Assembly (NCBI GenBank): GCA_002081555.1 | Contig: MZNV01001730.1 | Coordinates: 1 to 35,549 of the forward strand | From: Protostelium mycophagum | Lineage: Eukaryota; Evosea; Variosea; Protosteliida; Protosteliaceae | Length of the DNA stretch: 35,549 nucleotides | Direction of reading: 5' to 3' | Part shown: in pieces, positions 25,128 through 35,549 of the stretch | Numbering within the stretch: the stretch's first letter is position 1 | How the letters are laid out: every line of letters begins with the position of its first letter | Program-made: the position numbers and the translations under genes | The notes under the pieces: model-generated | What the model saw: the letters and a program-made list of their open reading frames with translations, nothing else | Database searches by the model: none | Told to the model about the DNA's origin: nothing

Positions 25128-27790
25128 TCACTTGGTCTTGGCTCTTCTGGTCTGGTGTCCAACTGCCTCTTCACTGCTTAGCCTCTTTCCATTCCTGTTC
25201 CTCGAACTCTCAGTGTGCACGTTGAACCCAGCTTGGCGTGCGGGGCGTAATGTCCCTGGACGGGCTGTGGCACGTTAGTGAACGTGATGAGAAGAGGACC
25301 TTACTCGTTGTAGATAGACCGGTAGTGGGTCTTTTGGGGACCGTGCCGTTGATTGTGGCGGTGAGGGCAGTGCGGGAAGGCTGTGGCAATTAGATTTTTT
25401 CACTTTGGAATTTTCTAAATGTTTAAAACTCACTTGTTTTGATAATGTTGTCGTTTTGCTCAGATCGCGGCTGGAGAGCTGGAGATTCGTAAGTTTCGAA
25501 ATTTCCACGAAATTTCTCACTTGTTTTGGGAGGGTCTGATTTAATCTGACTGCGGGAGCGGTCGTCTCCCTCACTATACGTCTAAAGGGCGCGGGTGCGA
25601 CTGCCTTCTCCGCCACTGGTTTTTTGGTATTTAACATGGCCCTCTGCAGAGTGGATATCTCTGCGTCTTTCTTTGCAATCTCTTCCTTGTGCTGTAATCC
25701 GTCATTTTTTGGCTCGTTGTAAAACGATTTCATTTGAATGAGAAGGATTGTAGATGGAGAAACTCACCATGCGCTCCTTGTTGCGTAGACGGTCTGCATT
25801 GATTTTCGATGAGTTTTCAGCAACCTTGACCTTCTCCTCTGCAGCGGCGAGTTGTTGTTTCAGTTGACGGATGAGATCTTCTTTCATACGTAACTCTGAC
25901 TCGACCTGCTTCATCTACAACGGTCAGGATGCCCAGAAGGGTGTGTTTGAACAATGATTCACGTGATTCGCTGGGGCCGCAACCCATAATGAATCAGATA
26001 AAACCTCACTTTTGTCGACTTTGCATTGTTATCTGCACCAAGTACTCCCTTATGTGCTGGTCCCAATTGTATGGAACAAGCTCTTGAGGCGAGTTGTAGA
26101 CTGTTGATTGTTTCGGCATTGTGTTCAGAAGAGGGTGACACTTGCACCATCATGAGCACTTTAGATCCGCCAGCTGAGATTTCAGTTCCACGAAAAATCG
26201 TGTAGATTTCGAATTACGTACAGAGAGAATCTTGGAGCAAATGGGTGAGCTTGGAGTTCCGGTAAGGGATGTGTGCTTGTCTCGCGTGTAAAGCCGCCAA
26301 GACATTTCCCAGCGCTGAAAGTGACTTGTTGATATTGCAAGACTCTTTGAAACGGTCCCCTGACGCGTTTGTTTTTGATTGTTTCTCGGATCTGTTCTCT
26401 TCAGTTTCGCGCCAAAATCCAGATTTGAAATTCCCGCCTAAATTCGGGTTTGAAATTCAAACTCACCCGGCGAGATCGATCAGGAACAACTTGGAACGTG
26501 TGAAAGTGTTTGTGATGAGGCTTTTGCGTTGTAATTCAAAACGGAAGACGCAGTGGCTGCGTGAAGAGTGCGCGTTGGCATCAGTCGCGCCAACTGAGCG
26601 CTGTGACCTTGCATTCTCTAAAAACTGGCAGGTGTCCTCAAAACTGGTGAGCAAAACTTCGTTGGCGCCAGAAATGGTGACCTTGTCGTCAGAGGTGGAA
26701 AGTGTGGGCCTGTGTTTGGTGAGTGGCCGTTATTTTCAATTTTTGAATATTGAGTCCGGGATCGCTTTACTTAGCGACAAGCCGCAAGGATAGGGAATAT
26801 TTGAAATTTGAGCATACTTTTCTGGCGCGGAATCAGCACGAGGAAGGAGGTCCCTGAATACTTCGTTGTAAATTTCCAAGGCCATGCCCTTCAGTTCAAA
26901 CTTGGCGGATCCTGTATAATTCAAAATTTGAATCCGAAAAAGGCGGGAAACGGACCTCGTGATGAGAGGGCTTCCATGCGCTCAAAGAGAGAGGACAGGG
27001 CACGAGTGTTTATGCCGGGGTCTTCATCTGTGCCCTCCATAGTATGGGTCTTTCCAGATCCTGTCTGGCCTTCGATACATCAATCATTTGAGCTCAAGGT
27101 TGAATTGCACCCACCGTATGCGAAAATACAGACGGAATAACCGTCCAAAAGAGAGGTGATCAGAGGGTCCACTTGCTCATAAACCTCCTCTAAACCAGAT
27201 CAGTCGTGCCATTTGACCAGAAATATCACCTTGTGTGCTTTCGGCCGTGAAAATGTGGTTGAAGCCAAAGTGGTGTTTGTCAACGTGTATGGCAGACATC
27301 TTCTCGCCTTCTGCAATGAAGGTAATCTTCGATTCGCTCTCATTCTCGAAGAGTGGTCTGACTCTCGCAAACACCCTAATGTTCCCTTCTGAATTTAGAT
27401 CCTCTTCATTTTTAATGTAAGCCTCTGACCTTTCATTTCTTGGACCTGGTTGACGGCCTCCCTCCTCTCTTTCTGCAATGTGGCGTTTTCTCCCTTGACT
27501 ACATCTAATTCTTGTTCCAGTTCTCTAATCTTCTCTTGTGCCAAGAAATTATCCTGTCCTCCTTCCCAATCGCCTTCATCGAAGAGCTCATTGGATCTTC
27601 GCTGAGTACTTTCCTCATCTGTTACTGTCTCATTTTGTTCGTTCGGAAGGCTCTCTTTCTGCTCAATGTCTTCATCGTCATCTTCCCTCTCGAGTGATCC
27701 TCTTTGGATATTTTGGATTCCATCAATAGACAGGCGTTCATGAGGATGAGACGTCTCGTCTTCAGAGTCCGAACATGCAAAGCGACCCAT
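25128..27790 (-). CDS. Kinesin, kinesin-14-like
   Basis: Thirteen exons (27430-27790, 27230-27388, 27115-27189, 26956-27069, 26818-26911, 26467-26709, 26222-26391, 26010-26173, 25768-25914, 25521-25691, 25434-25478, 25305-25380, 25128-25264) total 651 residues. An acidic N-terminus of about 80 residues and a coiled coil ([20 protein letters not shown]) run into [16 protein letters not shown], the neck-motor junction typical of kinesin-14. The motor (about 122-455) has [21 protein letters not shown] (switch I), DLAGSE (switch II), [12 protein letters not shown] and [15 protein letters not shown] second coiled coil (about 461-510) and a basic Ser/Pro-rich tail follow. The neck suggests minus-end-directed movement, by family knowledge. 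The start at 27790 is the first ATG in the frame. The gene shares a 110-nt divergent promoter with SRP68. Confidence 0.9.
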
Positions 27791-27899
27791 CCTTGTTGGT
27801 CTTTTCAACTTTTGAATTTCGCGCCAAAAATTATTTCGTTGGAAGGCCGTCTACAACTTGCCAAGACAAGATGATCAAGGGATTGGCATTTTTTGGAAG
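27791..27899. promoter_or_regulatory. Bidirectional promoter, kinesin / SRP68
   Basis: Only 109 nt separate the two divergent start codons. The spacer contains TTTCGCGCCAAA at about 27818-27829, which matches the E2F/DP consensus of other eukaryotes, plus one TCTACAAC octamer at about 27850. Similar GC-rich cores also occur inside introns, so binding is not established. Confidence 0.4.
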
Positions 27900-30833
27900 A
27901 TGTCTGAACCCACAACTGAAGTAGAGACAACGACGCCAGCTGAGACTGTTCCTCAGAAACAGTTCACTCTTGAAGGTGAGTTTGATCACTCTTCATTCTT
28001 CATTGACTTTCATCAGTCCTTAAGGAAGTCAAGACCTCACAAAATCAACATGGTCTTCGTAATGGTGATTTTCAGAGATATAGACAGTACAGTTCTCGTC
28101 GCTCTCGCAGAATCCGCAAGGTGCGATCTTAACAATCGATGATATTCACAGTCAGCAGGCATTAAAAATCCAAAACAAGGGAAAACAATACACCAAGAAA
28201 GAGATCGATGTGTCCTCCGTCAACGATGCCAGGTATGCAGCATTTTGCCAAGATTAAAAAAAATTAGGATCGATATCTGATTCGAATAGATACCTCTTAT
28301 TAGTTTTGGTAAAGGCAGAGACAGCTTGGGCTTATGCCATGGAGATGAAGGGATCTGACGAACCCAGAATCGTGATCCATATGAAGAAAAAGTTGGCTAA
28401 AGCCGTCAAATATTCGAAGCAGTTATTGGACTTTTGTGAGAATAAAGCAGATAAAAGAACAACACTAGAAGCGGAGGTATGTGGTCATCGTAATCTTGAA
28501 TTAAACGTGATCTAATCTCGTATGATATGACAGGTCCTATGAGATCAATTCTCTCTTCGATCTGCATATGCCATGCATTTTTGTTTTATAAATAATAAAC
28601 AAATCTCAAATACATTAGGCATACCATTCTTGGTTGAAGGCAACCCATCTCCAACAGAAAGATCAATGGCACGACGCGCTCTCCTCCTACAACAAAGCCA
28701 AGTCAGTTTCCCCTCTTCTTTTCTCCGAAACTCTTTTCCCGCCAATACACCGTTTTGAATTTCGAATAAAAAAATGAAATCTCCCGCCATCTGAAAAACA
28801 CAGGATGATCTACGAGCAACTCGGCAAGATTGTGGGTGCAGAAATACAGTCCATGTGCAAGGAGAAATCCGAGGAAATTTCCACGAGTATTCGTTACTGT
28901 GAGCACAGAGCGAGGTTAGACCAGGGTTCTAAGCCAGTCGGTGAATCCGGAAATATTGCTGATATCCAGTCCAAGCTCGACGTGAATTTTTTATTCTTAT
29001 TTTGAAATTTCCATTTTTTACAATTTCAATTTTCACAATTTCAATTTTCGCAGAAATTCTCGAAATGTAGGGAAATGTTCCTTTAACGTGAACGAATCAC
29101 GTTAACTGACGTGGACAGTCTGTGGTTGCGGACGAGTTGAAGAAACAGGCGGAGAACACCAGAGATATTATTTGGAAGGGAAAGAGGGTCCCCATCAAGA
29201 ACGAGAAAGTTCTTCTCGCTCTTCTCAACGCACAAGAGGTGAGTTTTCATCGAAATTTCCATCTATGTAAGGCTCCCAGTCTATGTTTTATTTAGGTGAT
29301 CCACCACCTCTACAACGCGATAAACACAGAAAAATGCATATTTTATTTTTTATTCAGCTGTATGAATCATTCCGGCACAATCTTTTGTACCGTTCTCAAC
29401 TTCCAACACCTCTCAGAATATTCATTGAAAATTCCAGGTGGCCTTCGCGCTGGACAAGGCCGAGGATTTTGAGGCGAAGGTATCTCTATACGATAAGCTT
29501 TTCGTCTCTTACAACGACGCACTCGATTCCGTCCGTGATGATATCTCAAGTTCTTCAGTAAGATATCTCGACATCATCATGATCGTCTGAAATATTTGTG
29601 CAGGCAGGCAAGGGCGGAAGAGGGCCCAAGGGAAAGATCGAGAACAGTGTAGAACAGCTCACTACATTAAGAGCTTACATCCAGCACGAGAAATTATCCA
29701 AAACAATCGAGCGCAACTTGTTACTCACTGAACAGCAAGAGAAACGCCTCGGTAAGTCCATCTACAACAGACATTCCATTCACGTATCACTACAACGAGA
29801 CAATACCGACTGTTCCAGGAACGAATGACGTGGCGGAAGCCGGAAAAATGAAGAGAAGCACCCCGGCAGAATTGATCAAGTTGTACGAGACTCTCATGCA
29901 GAATCTCACCGAGATGAGCGAGATCACCGGAGAGGATGAAGAGACGGTCAAGCTAATCCAGGCCAGGATTTTGTCCTACAAGTGTTACAGGTGATCATGT
30001 TTTATTTTCTTAAGAACAAGTGGCTGGTATGTCTTCTGTTGTTGATCGTTGTATTTGCAGCTCTCTCAGGAATGAAATGGTTGTCTTTGCCACCTTTTAT
30101 CTGCAGCTGTGCTGCAGAGCCTCGGTACAAATCTGCATCTCATAAACGTTTTGATGGAGTATGAAGACATGTCAATCATGGCGACATGATGATGCTGATG
30201 CACCTGACAGATGTTACTACAAGGCCCTGTCTTACTCTTCCATATCCAAATGGCCAGAGGCCAGGGCACTCTTGGACAGAGCGGAAGAGGAGGTCAGACA
30301 AGCCAAGGCACACCACCAAGCTTGTAAAAACCCCAACGAGGTATTTTCTGCATTTTTCATTTTTCTCATGAGAATCTTCATTTCTACAGTTTTATTTTCT
30401 TGCCATCATCGCACAAAATTTCTCTGAATATTCACTGAAATTTCCAGGAAATGATGAGAAAATTGGACGTGTTGGAAAAGCAAGTAAAAGGAAGTAGATG
30501 TGAAGCCAACGCCAGAAGCATCCTCGAAAAACAAAAATCCGAAAACTCCGAGAGTAAAAGGTCCTTCCTGCACATCGAGGCCGACACAAAACCACAGGTG
30601 AAGTGAATCCATTCTTATTCCAGAAACACAACTCGCCTAAAGAGAGCTGACACCATCCATCTGTGGAAGTCAATTCCTGAAGTTTCAAGGTTGCCTCTTT
30701 CCCTCCCGATTTTGAGGCTGTCGCTTGTAAGCCAGTCCTCTTTGACATTGCCGCGTCTGCCATAGATTACCCCAGCATAGAGGGTCGTTTGCAGAAGAAG
30801 GGTTGGCTCGGTGGGTGGTTCGGAAGAGGTTAA
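27900..30833 (+). CDS. SRP68: Signal recognition particle subunit SRP68
   Basis: Thirteen exons (27900-27975, 28017-28120, 28159-28232, 28290-28476, 28619-28701, 28804-28981, 29119-29238, 29438-29557, 29604-29751, 29819-29990, 30211-30340, 30448-30597, 30690-30833) sum to 561 residues, close to animal SRP68. The RNA-binding N-terminal domain has the signature [16 protein letters not shown] followed by SRRSRRIRK, then [20 protein letters not shown], helical TPR-like repeats ([20 protein letters not shown]) and the conserved C-terminus [17 protein letters not shown] ... [10 protein letters not shown]. With SRP72 it remodels SRP RNA and supports ER targeting of secretory proteins. All phases agree. 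Confidence 0.95.
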
Positions 30834-31487
30834 TAAAGAGACAATGTCACTTGTTAAAAAGGGCTCCTCATCCTGTTATTTAATCATACTTGGTCCCAGC
30901 ATTCTGCAACGCTCCCAACAAATGCTTGGCCCTGATGCAAGAGTCGGATACCAACAACAGCAATTAGAATTGGTTACTCAATCCTTCATGTAGGTTGTAC
31001 AAAATCGGCCCTCTGATGTCTTCTAAGTTCTGTGATGACCGGAACTCCAGAGCATTGATGTATCGATCAAGAAAATATTTTGTGGGGAAATTGTATGATT
31101 GTGGCTTTTATTCTTTTAGGCAAAGGCTAAGTATTTTTACGTCTTCTTTGTCTCATCCACGCAGGAGTTTGGGCAATTGTTTCATTGAGCAAAAGTATGG
31201 AGTGGTCAAAGGGTTTATTTTTTATTCACTTGTGCATACCAAAATCATTTGCAAACATGGCATGGCAAATTATTAAATCACAAACTACAACAACTCTTTT
31301 GTTTATTGTTATCTCTTTTTGCGCTCTTGACCAGCATCATACATCCAGATGCTCCTCTACTGTTGGTAAGGTCATCTCATCTAATCTTCTCAGCTGTATC
31401 TCTTCCTCCAGCAGGTTGTACATCTGCATCTTTGGTTGTAGAGCGCCAGTAATTACGCGTGATTTTTGTGCATTCTTGGTCAACAAT
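30834..31487. other. Intergenic spacer, nothing recognised
   Basis: About 650 nt between SRP68 and the acyl-CoA dehydrogenase gene, AT-rich and without a convincing frame. It may include an untranslated 5' exon of the downstream gene, because pyrimidine-rich AG sites occur near 31360-31410. Confidence 0.5.
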
Positions 31488-34329
31488 ATGAAGATGAGCA
31501 CTTCGCAACGTTATTTCACACAGAAAGGACCACACATCGGAAATCAGTTTTTAGAGGATACACAATTACAAAATGTTCTGAGAAGATATCTGCCGAAAAA
31601 AGTTTACGAAGACATCACTCCAGAACTCACGCATTTAGGAGATAGGTACTATACGATCTACATCATTCTTCAATATCTTTTGTCTTGTATTTGCACGAAA
31701 TGTACGATTAATCTTGGCAGAGTGGTGTCTGACATCTATCAATTGGGAAGAGAAGCAGAGCTGCAGCCTCCCTCTTTAAATCATCAGGATGTCTGGGGAA
31801 AGTGTGTTCCGTTTTCCGAGCATCAAGAGTCTCAATCTTCACAGCCGCATCGACGAGATCACAGTCAGTCATGCCTGGAAAGAGCTCCATAAAATCAGCG
31901 CACAAGAAGGTCTCGTCAGCATTCCTTTTGAAAAGAAGCATGGCGTTTTCAGGTATGTACGTCTCCCATCACATGCCCAACGTAATGAAGAACAATCAAT
32001 GCACCCTTCACAAATTTATTTCAAAATAAATCAAAAACAATATTGATCAGAGAAGCCGCCTGCATCAAATGTCCAAGCTGTACATCTTTTCTCCGTCAAG
32101 TGCGGTCTACAACTGTCCTCTATCGATGACAGATGGTGCTGCTAGGCTTTTACAACTGTATGGTGATGTGAATCAACAGAATAGATATCTCGAAAGGTTA
32201 ATCACAAGAGATCCTGAGAAATTCTGGACTTCTGGGCAGTGGGTGAGGAGATTTTTAAATGTTATTAGATTTTTCAATTTAGAAAAATGAATTATTCACT
32301 AAAATACGTCGACATTTTCTGAGGTGTACAGATGACAGAAAAACCAGGAGGATCTGATGTCGGCAATACCGAGACAACTGCAAAAAAGAACCCAGAGAGT
32401 AATGGATACAAATTGTACGGTAAGGCAACAACAATTATAAATATATAATGTAAATATTTCAAATTCAAAAAATTCTCGCAGAAAATCATGATGCGTTATT
32501 GTAACGCGAAAGTCCTCGGTAACAACGGTGAATTTTACAGGATATAAATATTTCACTTCTGCGATCACCTCCAATTTAGCCGTAACTCTCGCTCGAGTTG
32601 TAGATGCGGATTCCGCCAAGGTATCTGGAATTCACACGAAATTTCACTGACATTTCAGAACGAGCAGAGGATGAAGTCAGGGTCGAGGGGTCTGTCTTGC
32701 TTCGTTGTAGAGACAAGAGACCAAGGAAAACTCAACGAAATTTCAGTTGTACGCTTGAAAGAAAAGCTGGGCACAAAGGCCGTCCCCACCTCAGGTTCAC
32801 ATTTCAATTAATTTTTGAATTTTTAAATTAAGTTCAGTGAAAAAAAACTCAAATTTTAATATTAATTTTCTTGGAAAAAAATTGACTGAAAAATTGTGGA
32901 ATTCTCGCTGAAATTTTCCAGAATTGGAGCTGCACGGTAGTCAGGCCACATTGATTGGTCCACTCGACAGAGGGGTGCCCGTCATATCTGTGATATTGAA
33001 CATCACGAGATATCATAACGGTTTGTCTTCAGTATCATTCATGCGCAGAGGTATCGCGCTGGCCAGGGATTACGCAGAGAGGCGCTGGGCTTTTGGCGAG
33101 GTGATTCGATAATTTCTTTAACTTTAAAGAAGTTACGGCTTAGCCAGATACCACAGAGTATCGTCATTGTGAAAAACACCTTGAGAGGTGTCCGTTAGTT
33201 GACGTGACAGTCACGGTTTGAAACCGCATCTAATGTACGACAGAAATTAGCCGAAAAACCATTACATCTAGAAACACTTGCCGCTGCAGAGGTGCAGAAA
33301 ATATTATCTATATTTAGATTTTGAATTTCCCAAGGTCAGGTTTAGAGGCTGCCTTCAGCTTCTTTGTGAGGTCACGCTTCTTCTCGGCACATCAGAATGC
33401 GACCGAGCGAGTCCCAATCAATTGGACCTCTTACGGGTCCTCACACCCCTCTTGAAACTTTGGGCGGGAAAAGAATCCGTCGCTGTTTGCTCCGAGGTGA
33501 TCTTGTCGTTGTAGATGACTTTCTGACTGGTTGTAGATCGTAGAATCTTTTGGCGGGAACGGATATATGGAGGATAGTGGCATTCCAGTTCTTCTGAGAG
33601 ATGCGCAGGTGACTTTTCTTTGAATATTCAGGTATTTGGTGACTGATCATGACGTGTGACAGGTGACAGCAATTTGGGAAGGGACAACCAATGTTTTGAG
33701 CATTGACGTTCACAAAGTCTTGAAGAATGGTACTGACACAGTTGCATAATGTGATATTCATTCTTCACAGCAAGAGTTTTCGAGAGCTTTTTACAAGAAT
33801 TGTCGAAGAAATTTTCTGTTGGTGGCACAAAACTATCCCCTTATGCAAGTGTTCTGAAGAATGCTCAAAGTCATCTTGCTGAGGTATGACATCATGCTCA
33901 TGTCATCATGACACCTCATGATGTCACAGGTGTACAAGGCATTGTCAATGGAGACAAAATCAGTTGCAGAAGCTACAGCCAGACTCTGGAGCTTCAGGTC
34001 AGATATCATCGAAACATGGATGAAAACTCATCGAAATTTCAGTTTGGTAAGGTTGTACATTGCCGGACTGTTCATGGAACAAGCCGCTTGGAGCGGTGAA
34101 GAACAAGATGAATTTGCCCTCAAGCGGTGGCTGAGGGTGGATATCACACAAGAACTGAAAGAGATCGAGTACATTAGAAACAATCATGTGTTGATTGAGA
34201 CAAAGTGAGTCACTGTGTGTTGCGTGGACTAATGATGTCAGACATTTAGCACTTGATGTAGATGAGAAGGGAAGATGTAGAGGAGGGGGAGATATAGACA
34301 TCCGAGGAGTTCCCAGATCAAAGTATTAA
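31488..34329 (+). CDS. Acyl-CoA dehydrogenase, AidB/ACDH-11-like
   Basis: Sixteen exons (31488-31645, 31721-31801, 31845-31952, 32053-32242, 32332-32419, 32541-32620, 32659-32794, 32922-33100, 33244-33291, 33335-33496, 33537-33608, 33663-33729, 33771-33883, 33930-33997, 34043-34204, 34242-34329) give 599 residues. The N-terminal helical domain begins RYFTQKGPHIGNQF. The middle shows PLSMTDGAARLL and MTEKPGGSDV (FAD/substrate loop), then GLSCFVVETRD. The C-terminal domain shows [49 protein letters not shown], and RLYIAGLFMEQAAW. The order and length match the AidB-like branch (E. coli AidB, nematode ACDH-11) rather than short-chain ACADs. It should bind FAD; the substrate is unknown. The last residues are Ser-Lys-Tyr, close to but not a standard peroxisomal signal. 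A second ATG lies two codons after the first. Confidence 0.92.
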
Positions 34330-34659
34330 TAAAGTTGTAATATGAGCACTACTTTATTGCAGAGTTTGGTTGATTCCCCGCACCACGTAAAAAATCTCGG
34401 TAATTAACGTGTTTAAAACGATATTTCTATTTCTTTAAACGTAATAAACGAGCAGATATTTTTACTTGTACAGGCCCACACACATCAGCCTAAGATCTGC
34501 ATCATTATTACATATAAAACATACAATAAATGATGTGCCAATTTATATTATGTATTTTCGTGATTATATATTTCTCAATTGTAGTTTGCCACATCTATTG
34601 TGACTGTCAGGTCCACACTCTCAAGTTGTCACGTGCACTCAGACAACAAACAACTTTGC
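34330..34659. other. Intergenic spacer, nothing recognised
   Basis: About 330 nt of AT-rich sequence between the dehydrogenase stop and the methyltransferase ATG. Apart from ACGT-containing imperfect inverted repeats near 34385-34440 I see no structured element. Confidence 0.5.
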
Positions 34660-35549
34660 ATGCTTCGAATCCGAGCACTCACGACCCCAAAATTTCTTGC
34701 ATCTTCTTTAATAACTGCTTCGACAGCTCAGATGACTCACATTAAATGCCTAAAGTTTCCAGAGACATGGCCTTATACAGGATCTGATTTTCGCCGCATG
34801 GACGAAACGGAGGTCAGTCATACTTTAATGAATTGGTTGTTGTGTGCTCAACGAAATATAAGGACAGCAATTTCTATTCTTCTCCTCGTTTTGTTGCACA
34901 CATCGACGATCGGTGCATCCAAACGCTTATGAAGTACTACAGTAAAGAGGTTGGTTCTGGATTGATCGACCTCAAATTGACGACATCAGTTGCCAGCTGC
35001 CAACATTGACAATCCACCAAAGATTTTGGATGTGTGTTCGAGTTGGATCAGCCATCTCCCAGAAGGCTATACCACTCCGAATCAGGTGATACATATTCGA
35101 TGCCTGGTCTTGTTTCGTGGCCAAATGCAAAATAAAAAAATACAACTTGCATGACAAAAATCGCAGACCAATTCCCTGAAACTCTCTAAAATGAATAGGA
35201 AGGAAAGAGAGGAGCTCTTGTCACAGGTACAGTAACTCTGTACATCTTGTGCATCATTGTGATTAATTCTTTTAAACTGAGATTGCAGGTCTCGGAATGA
35301 ATGCACATGAGCTGGCAGCGAACAAGAGCCTCTCCCATTTCCAAGTGAAGAACTTGAATCTCGATCCCACACTTCCTCAAGAGGATAACTCTCTCGACGC
35401 CGTGATATGCGCGGTCAGCGTCGATTATCTCAACAAACCAAACCAAATCTTTCATGAGATGGCCAGAGTGCTGAAGCCAGGTCACTATTTCTCTGCTCTC
35501 TGTAGATTAAATCTTGGCAGATTGTAGCGCGCACATGTCCTTTTCAAAC
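34660..35549 (+). CDS. Class I SAM-dependent methyltransferase, partial at the window edge
   Basis: Exons 34660-34812, 34863-34949, 34990-35085, 35199-35226, 35289-35480 and 35521 onward are in phase. The first residues MLRIRALTTPKFLASSLITA are basic and hydroxylated with no acids, as in a mitochondrial presequence. Next come FYSSPRFVAHID, then motif I written ILDVCSSWISHLP, GLGMNAHELAANKSL, LNLDPTLPQEDNSLDAVICA and VSVDYLNKPNQIFHEMARVLKP. This is the methyltransferase type 11-like group that has Cys-Ser-Ser-Trp in motif I instead of the usual Gly-rich loop. The substrate is unknown. The gene continues past the window, just after the last exon has begun (AHMSFSN). Confidence 0.88.

Noticed and set aside
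26269-27140. Long plus-strand frames across the kinesin gene
   Set aside because: They are antisense to exons that encode unmistakable kinesin motor motifs on the minus strand.
31185-31892. 235-codon plus-strand frame
   Set aside because: It is in the wrong frame for the dehydrogenase exons it overlaps; its first part is intergenic and its later part runs through two introns.

Overview
The window reads as a compact, intron-rich protist genome. Almost every gene is split by short GT-AG introns (commonly 36-60 nt, shortest about 33 nt, occasionally 100-230 nt), genes lie on both strands, and intergenic gaps are often only 100-650 nt. I reconstructed the exons by hand. For the completed gene models the exon phases add up to whole codons, which supports the structures. 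The gene set is plainly eukaryotic: 26S proteasome ATPase Rpt3, spastin, SRP68, clathrin light chain, kinesin. Short introns, receptor kinases with unusual ectodomains, and small secreted orphans would fit an amoebozoan, possibly a variosean/protosteloid amoeba. That placement is inference only.

Layout. 84-3931 (-): a receptor with a GAIN/GPS-type juxtamembrane module, one membrane span and a pseudokinase. 4348-5166 (-): clathrin light chain. 5419-5844 (+): small secreted protein. 6132-6483 (+): small coiled-coil protein. 6587 to about 8425 or 8639 (+): FSIP1-like protein. 8729-9533 (+): second small secreted protein. 9710-11271 (+): proteasome ATPase Rpt3. 11681-12658 (+): orphan. 12769-14109 (-): ABHD11-like hydrolase, head-to-head with spastin (14244-16876, +). 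17372-19384 (+): CK1/TTBK-like kinase. 19633-24637 (+): a second, larger GPS receptor-pseudokinase with Pmp-like repeats and a Ser/Thr-rich stalk. 25128-27790 (-): kinesin-14-like motor, head-to-head with SRP68 (27900-30833, +). 31488-34329 (+): AidB/ACDH-11-like acyl-CoA dehydrogenase. 34660 to the end (+): class I methyltransferase, cut by the window edge.

The most striking content is the pair of receptors. Both place an adhesion-GPCR/polycystin-style GPS motif, with its His-Leu-Thr cleavage triad, just outside a single transmembrane helix that leads into a kinase-like domain. In both, the catalytic HRD aspartate is lost and replaced by HGN or HGG, as in JAK JH2 pseudokinases. One of them carries tandem repeats built by duplicating whole exon+intron units.

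At DNA level several short motifs are far commoner than chance: the octamer TCTACAAC/GTTGTAGA, TTCCCGCC/GGCGGGAA, the palindrome TGACGTCA, and small hairpins with CGGT...ACCG arms. They occur in exons, introns and spacers alike. No tRNA, rRNA, CRISPR array or recognisable transposon or retroelement was seen.
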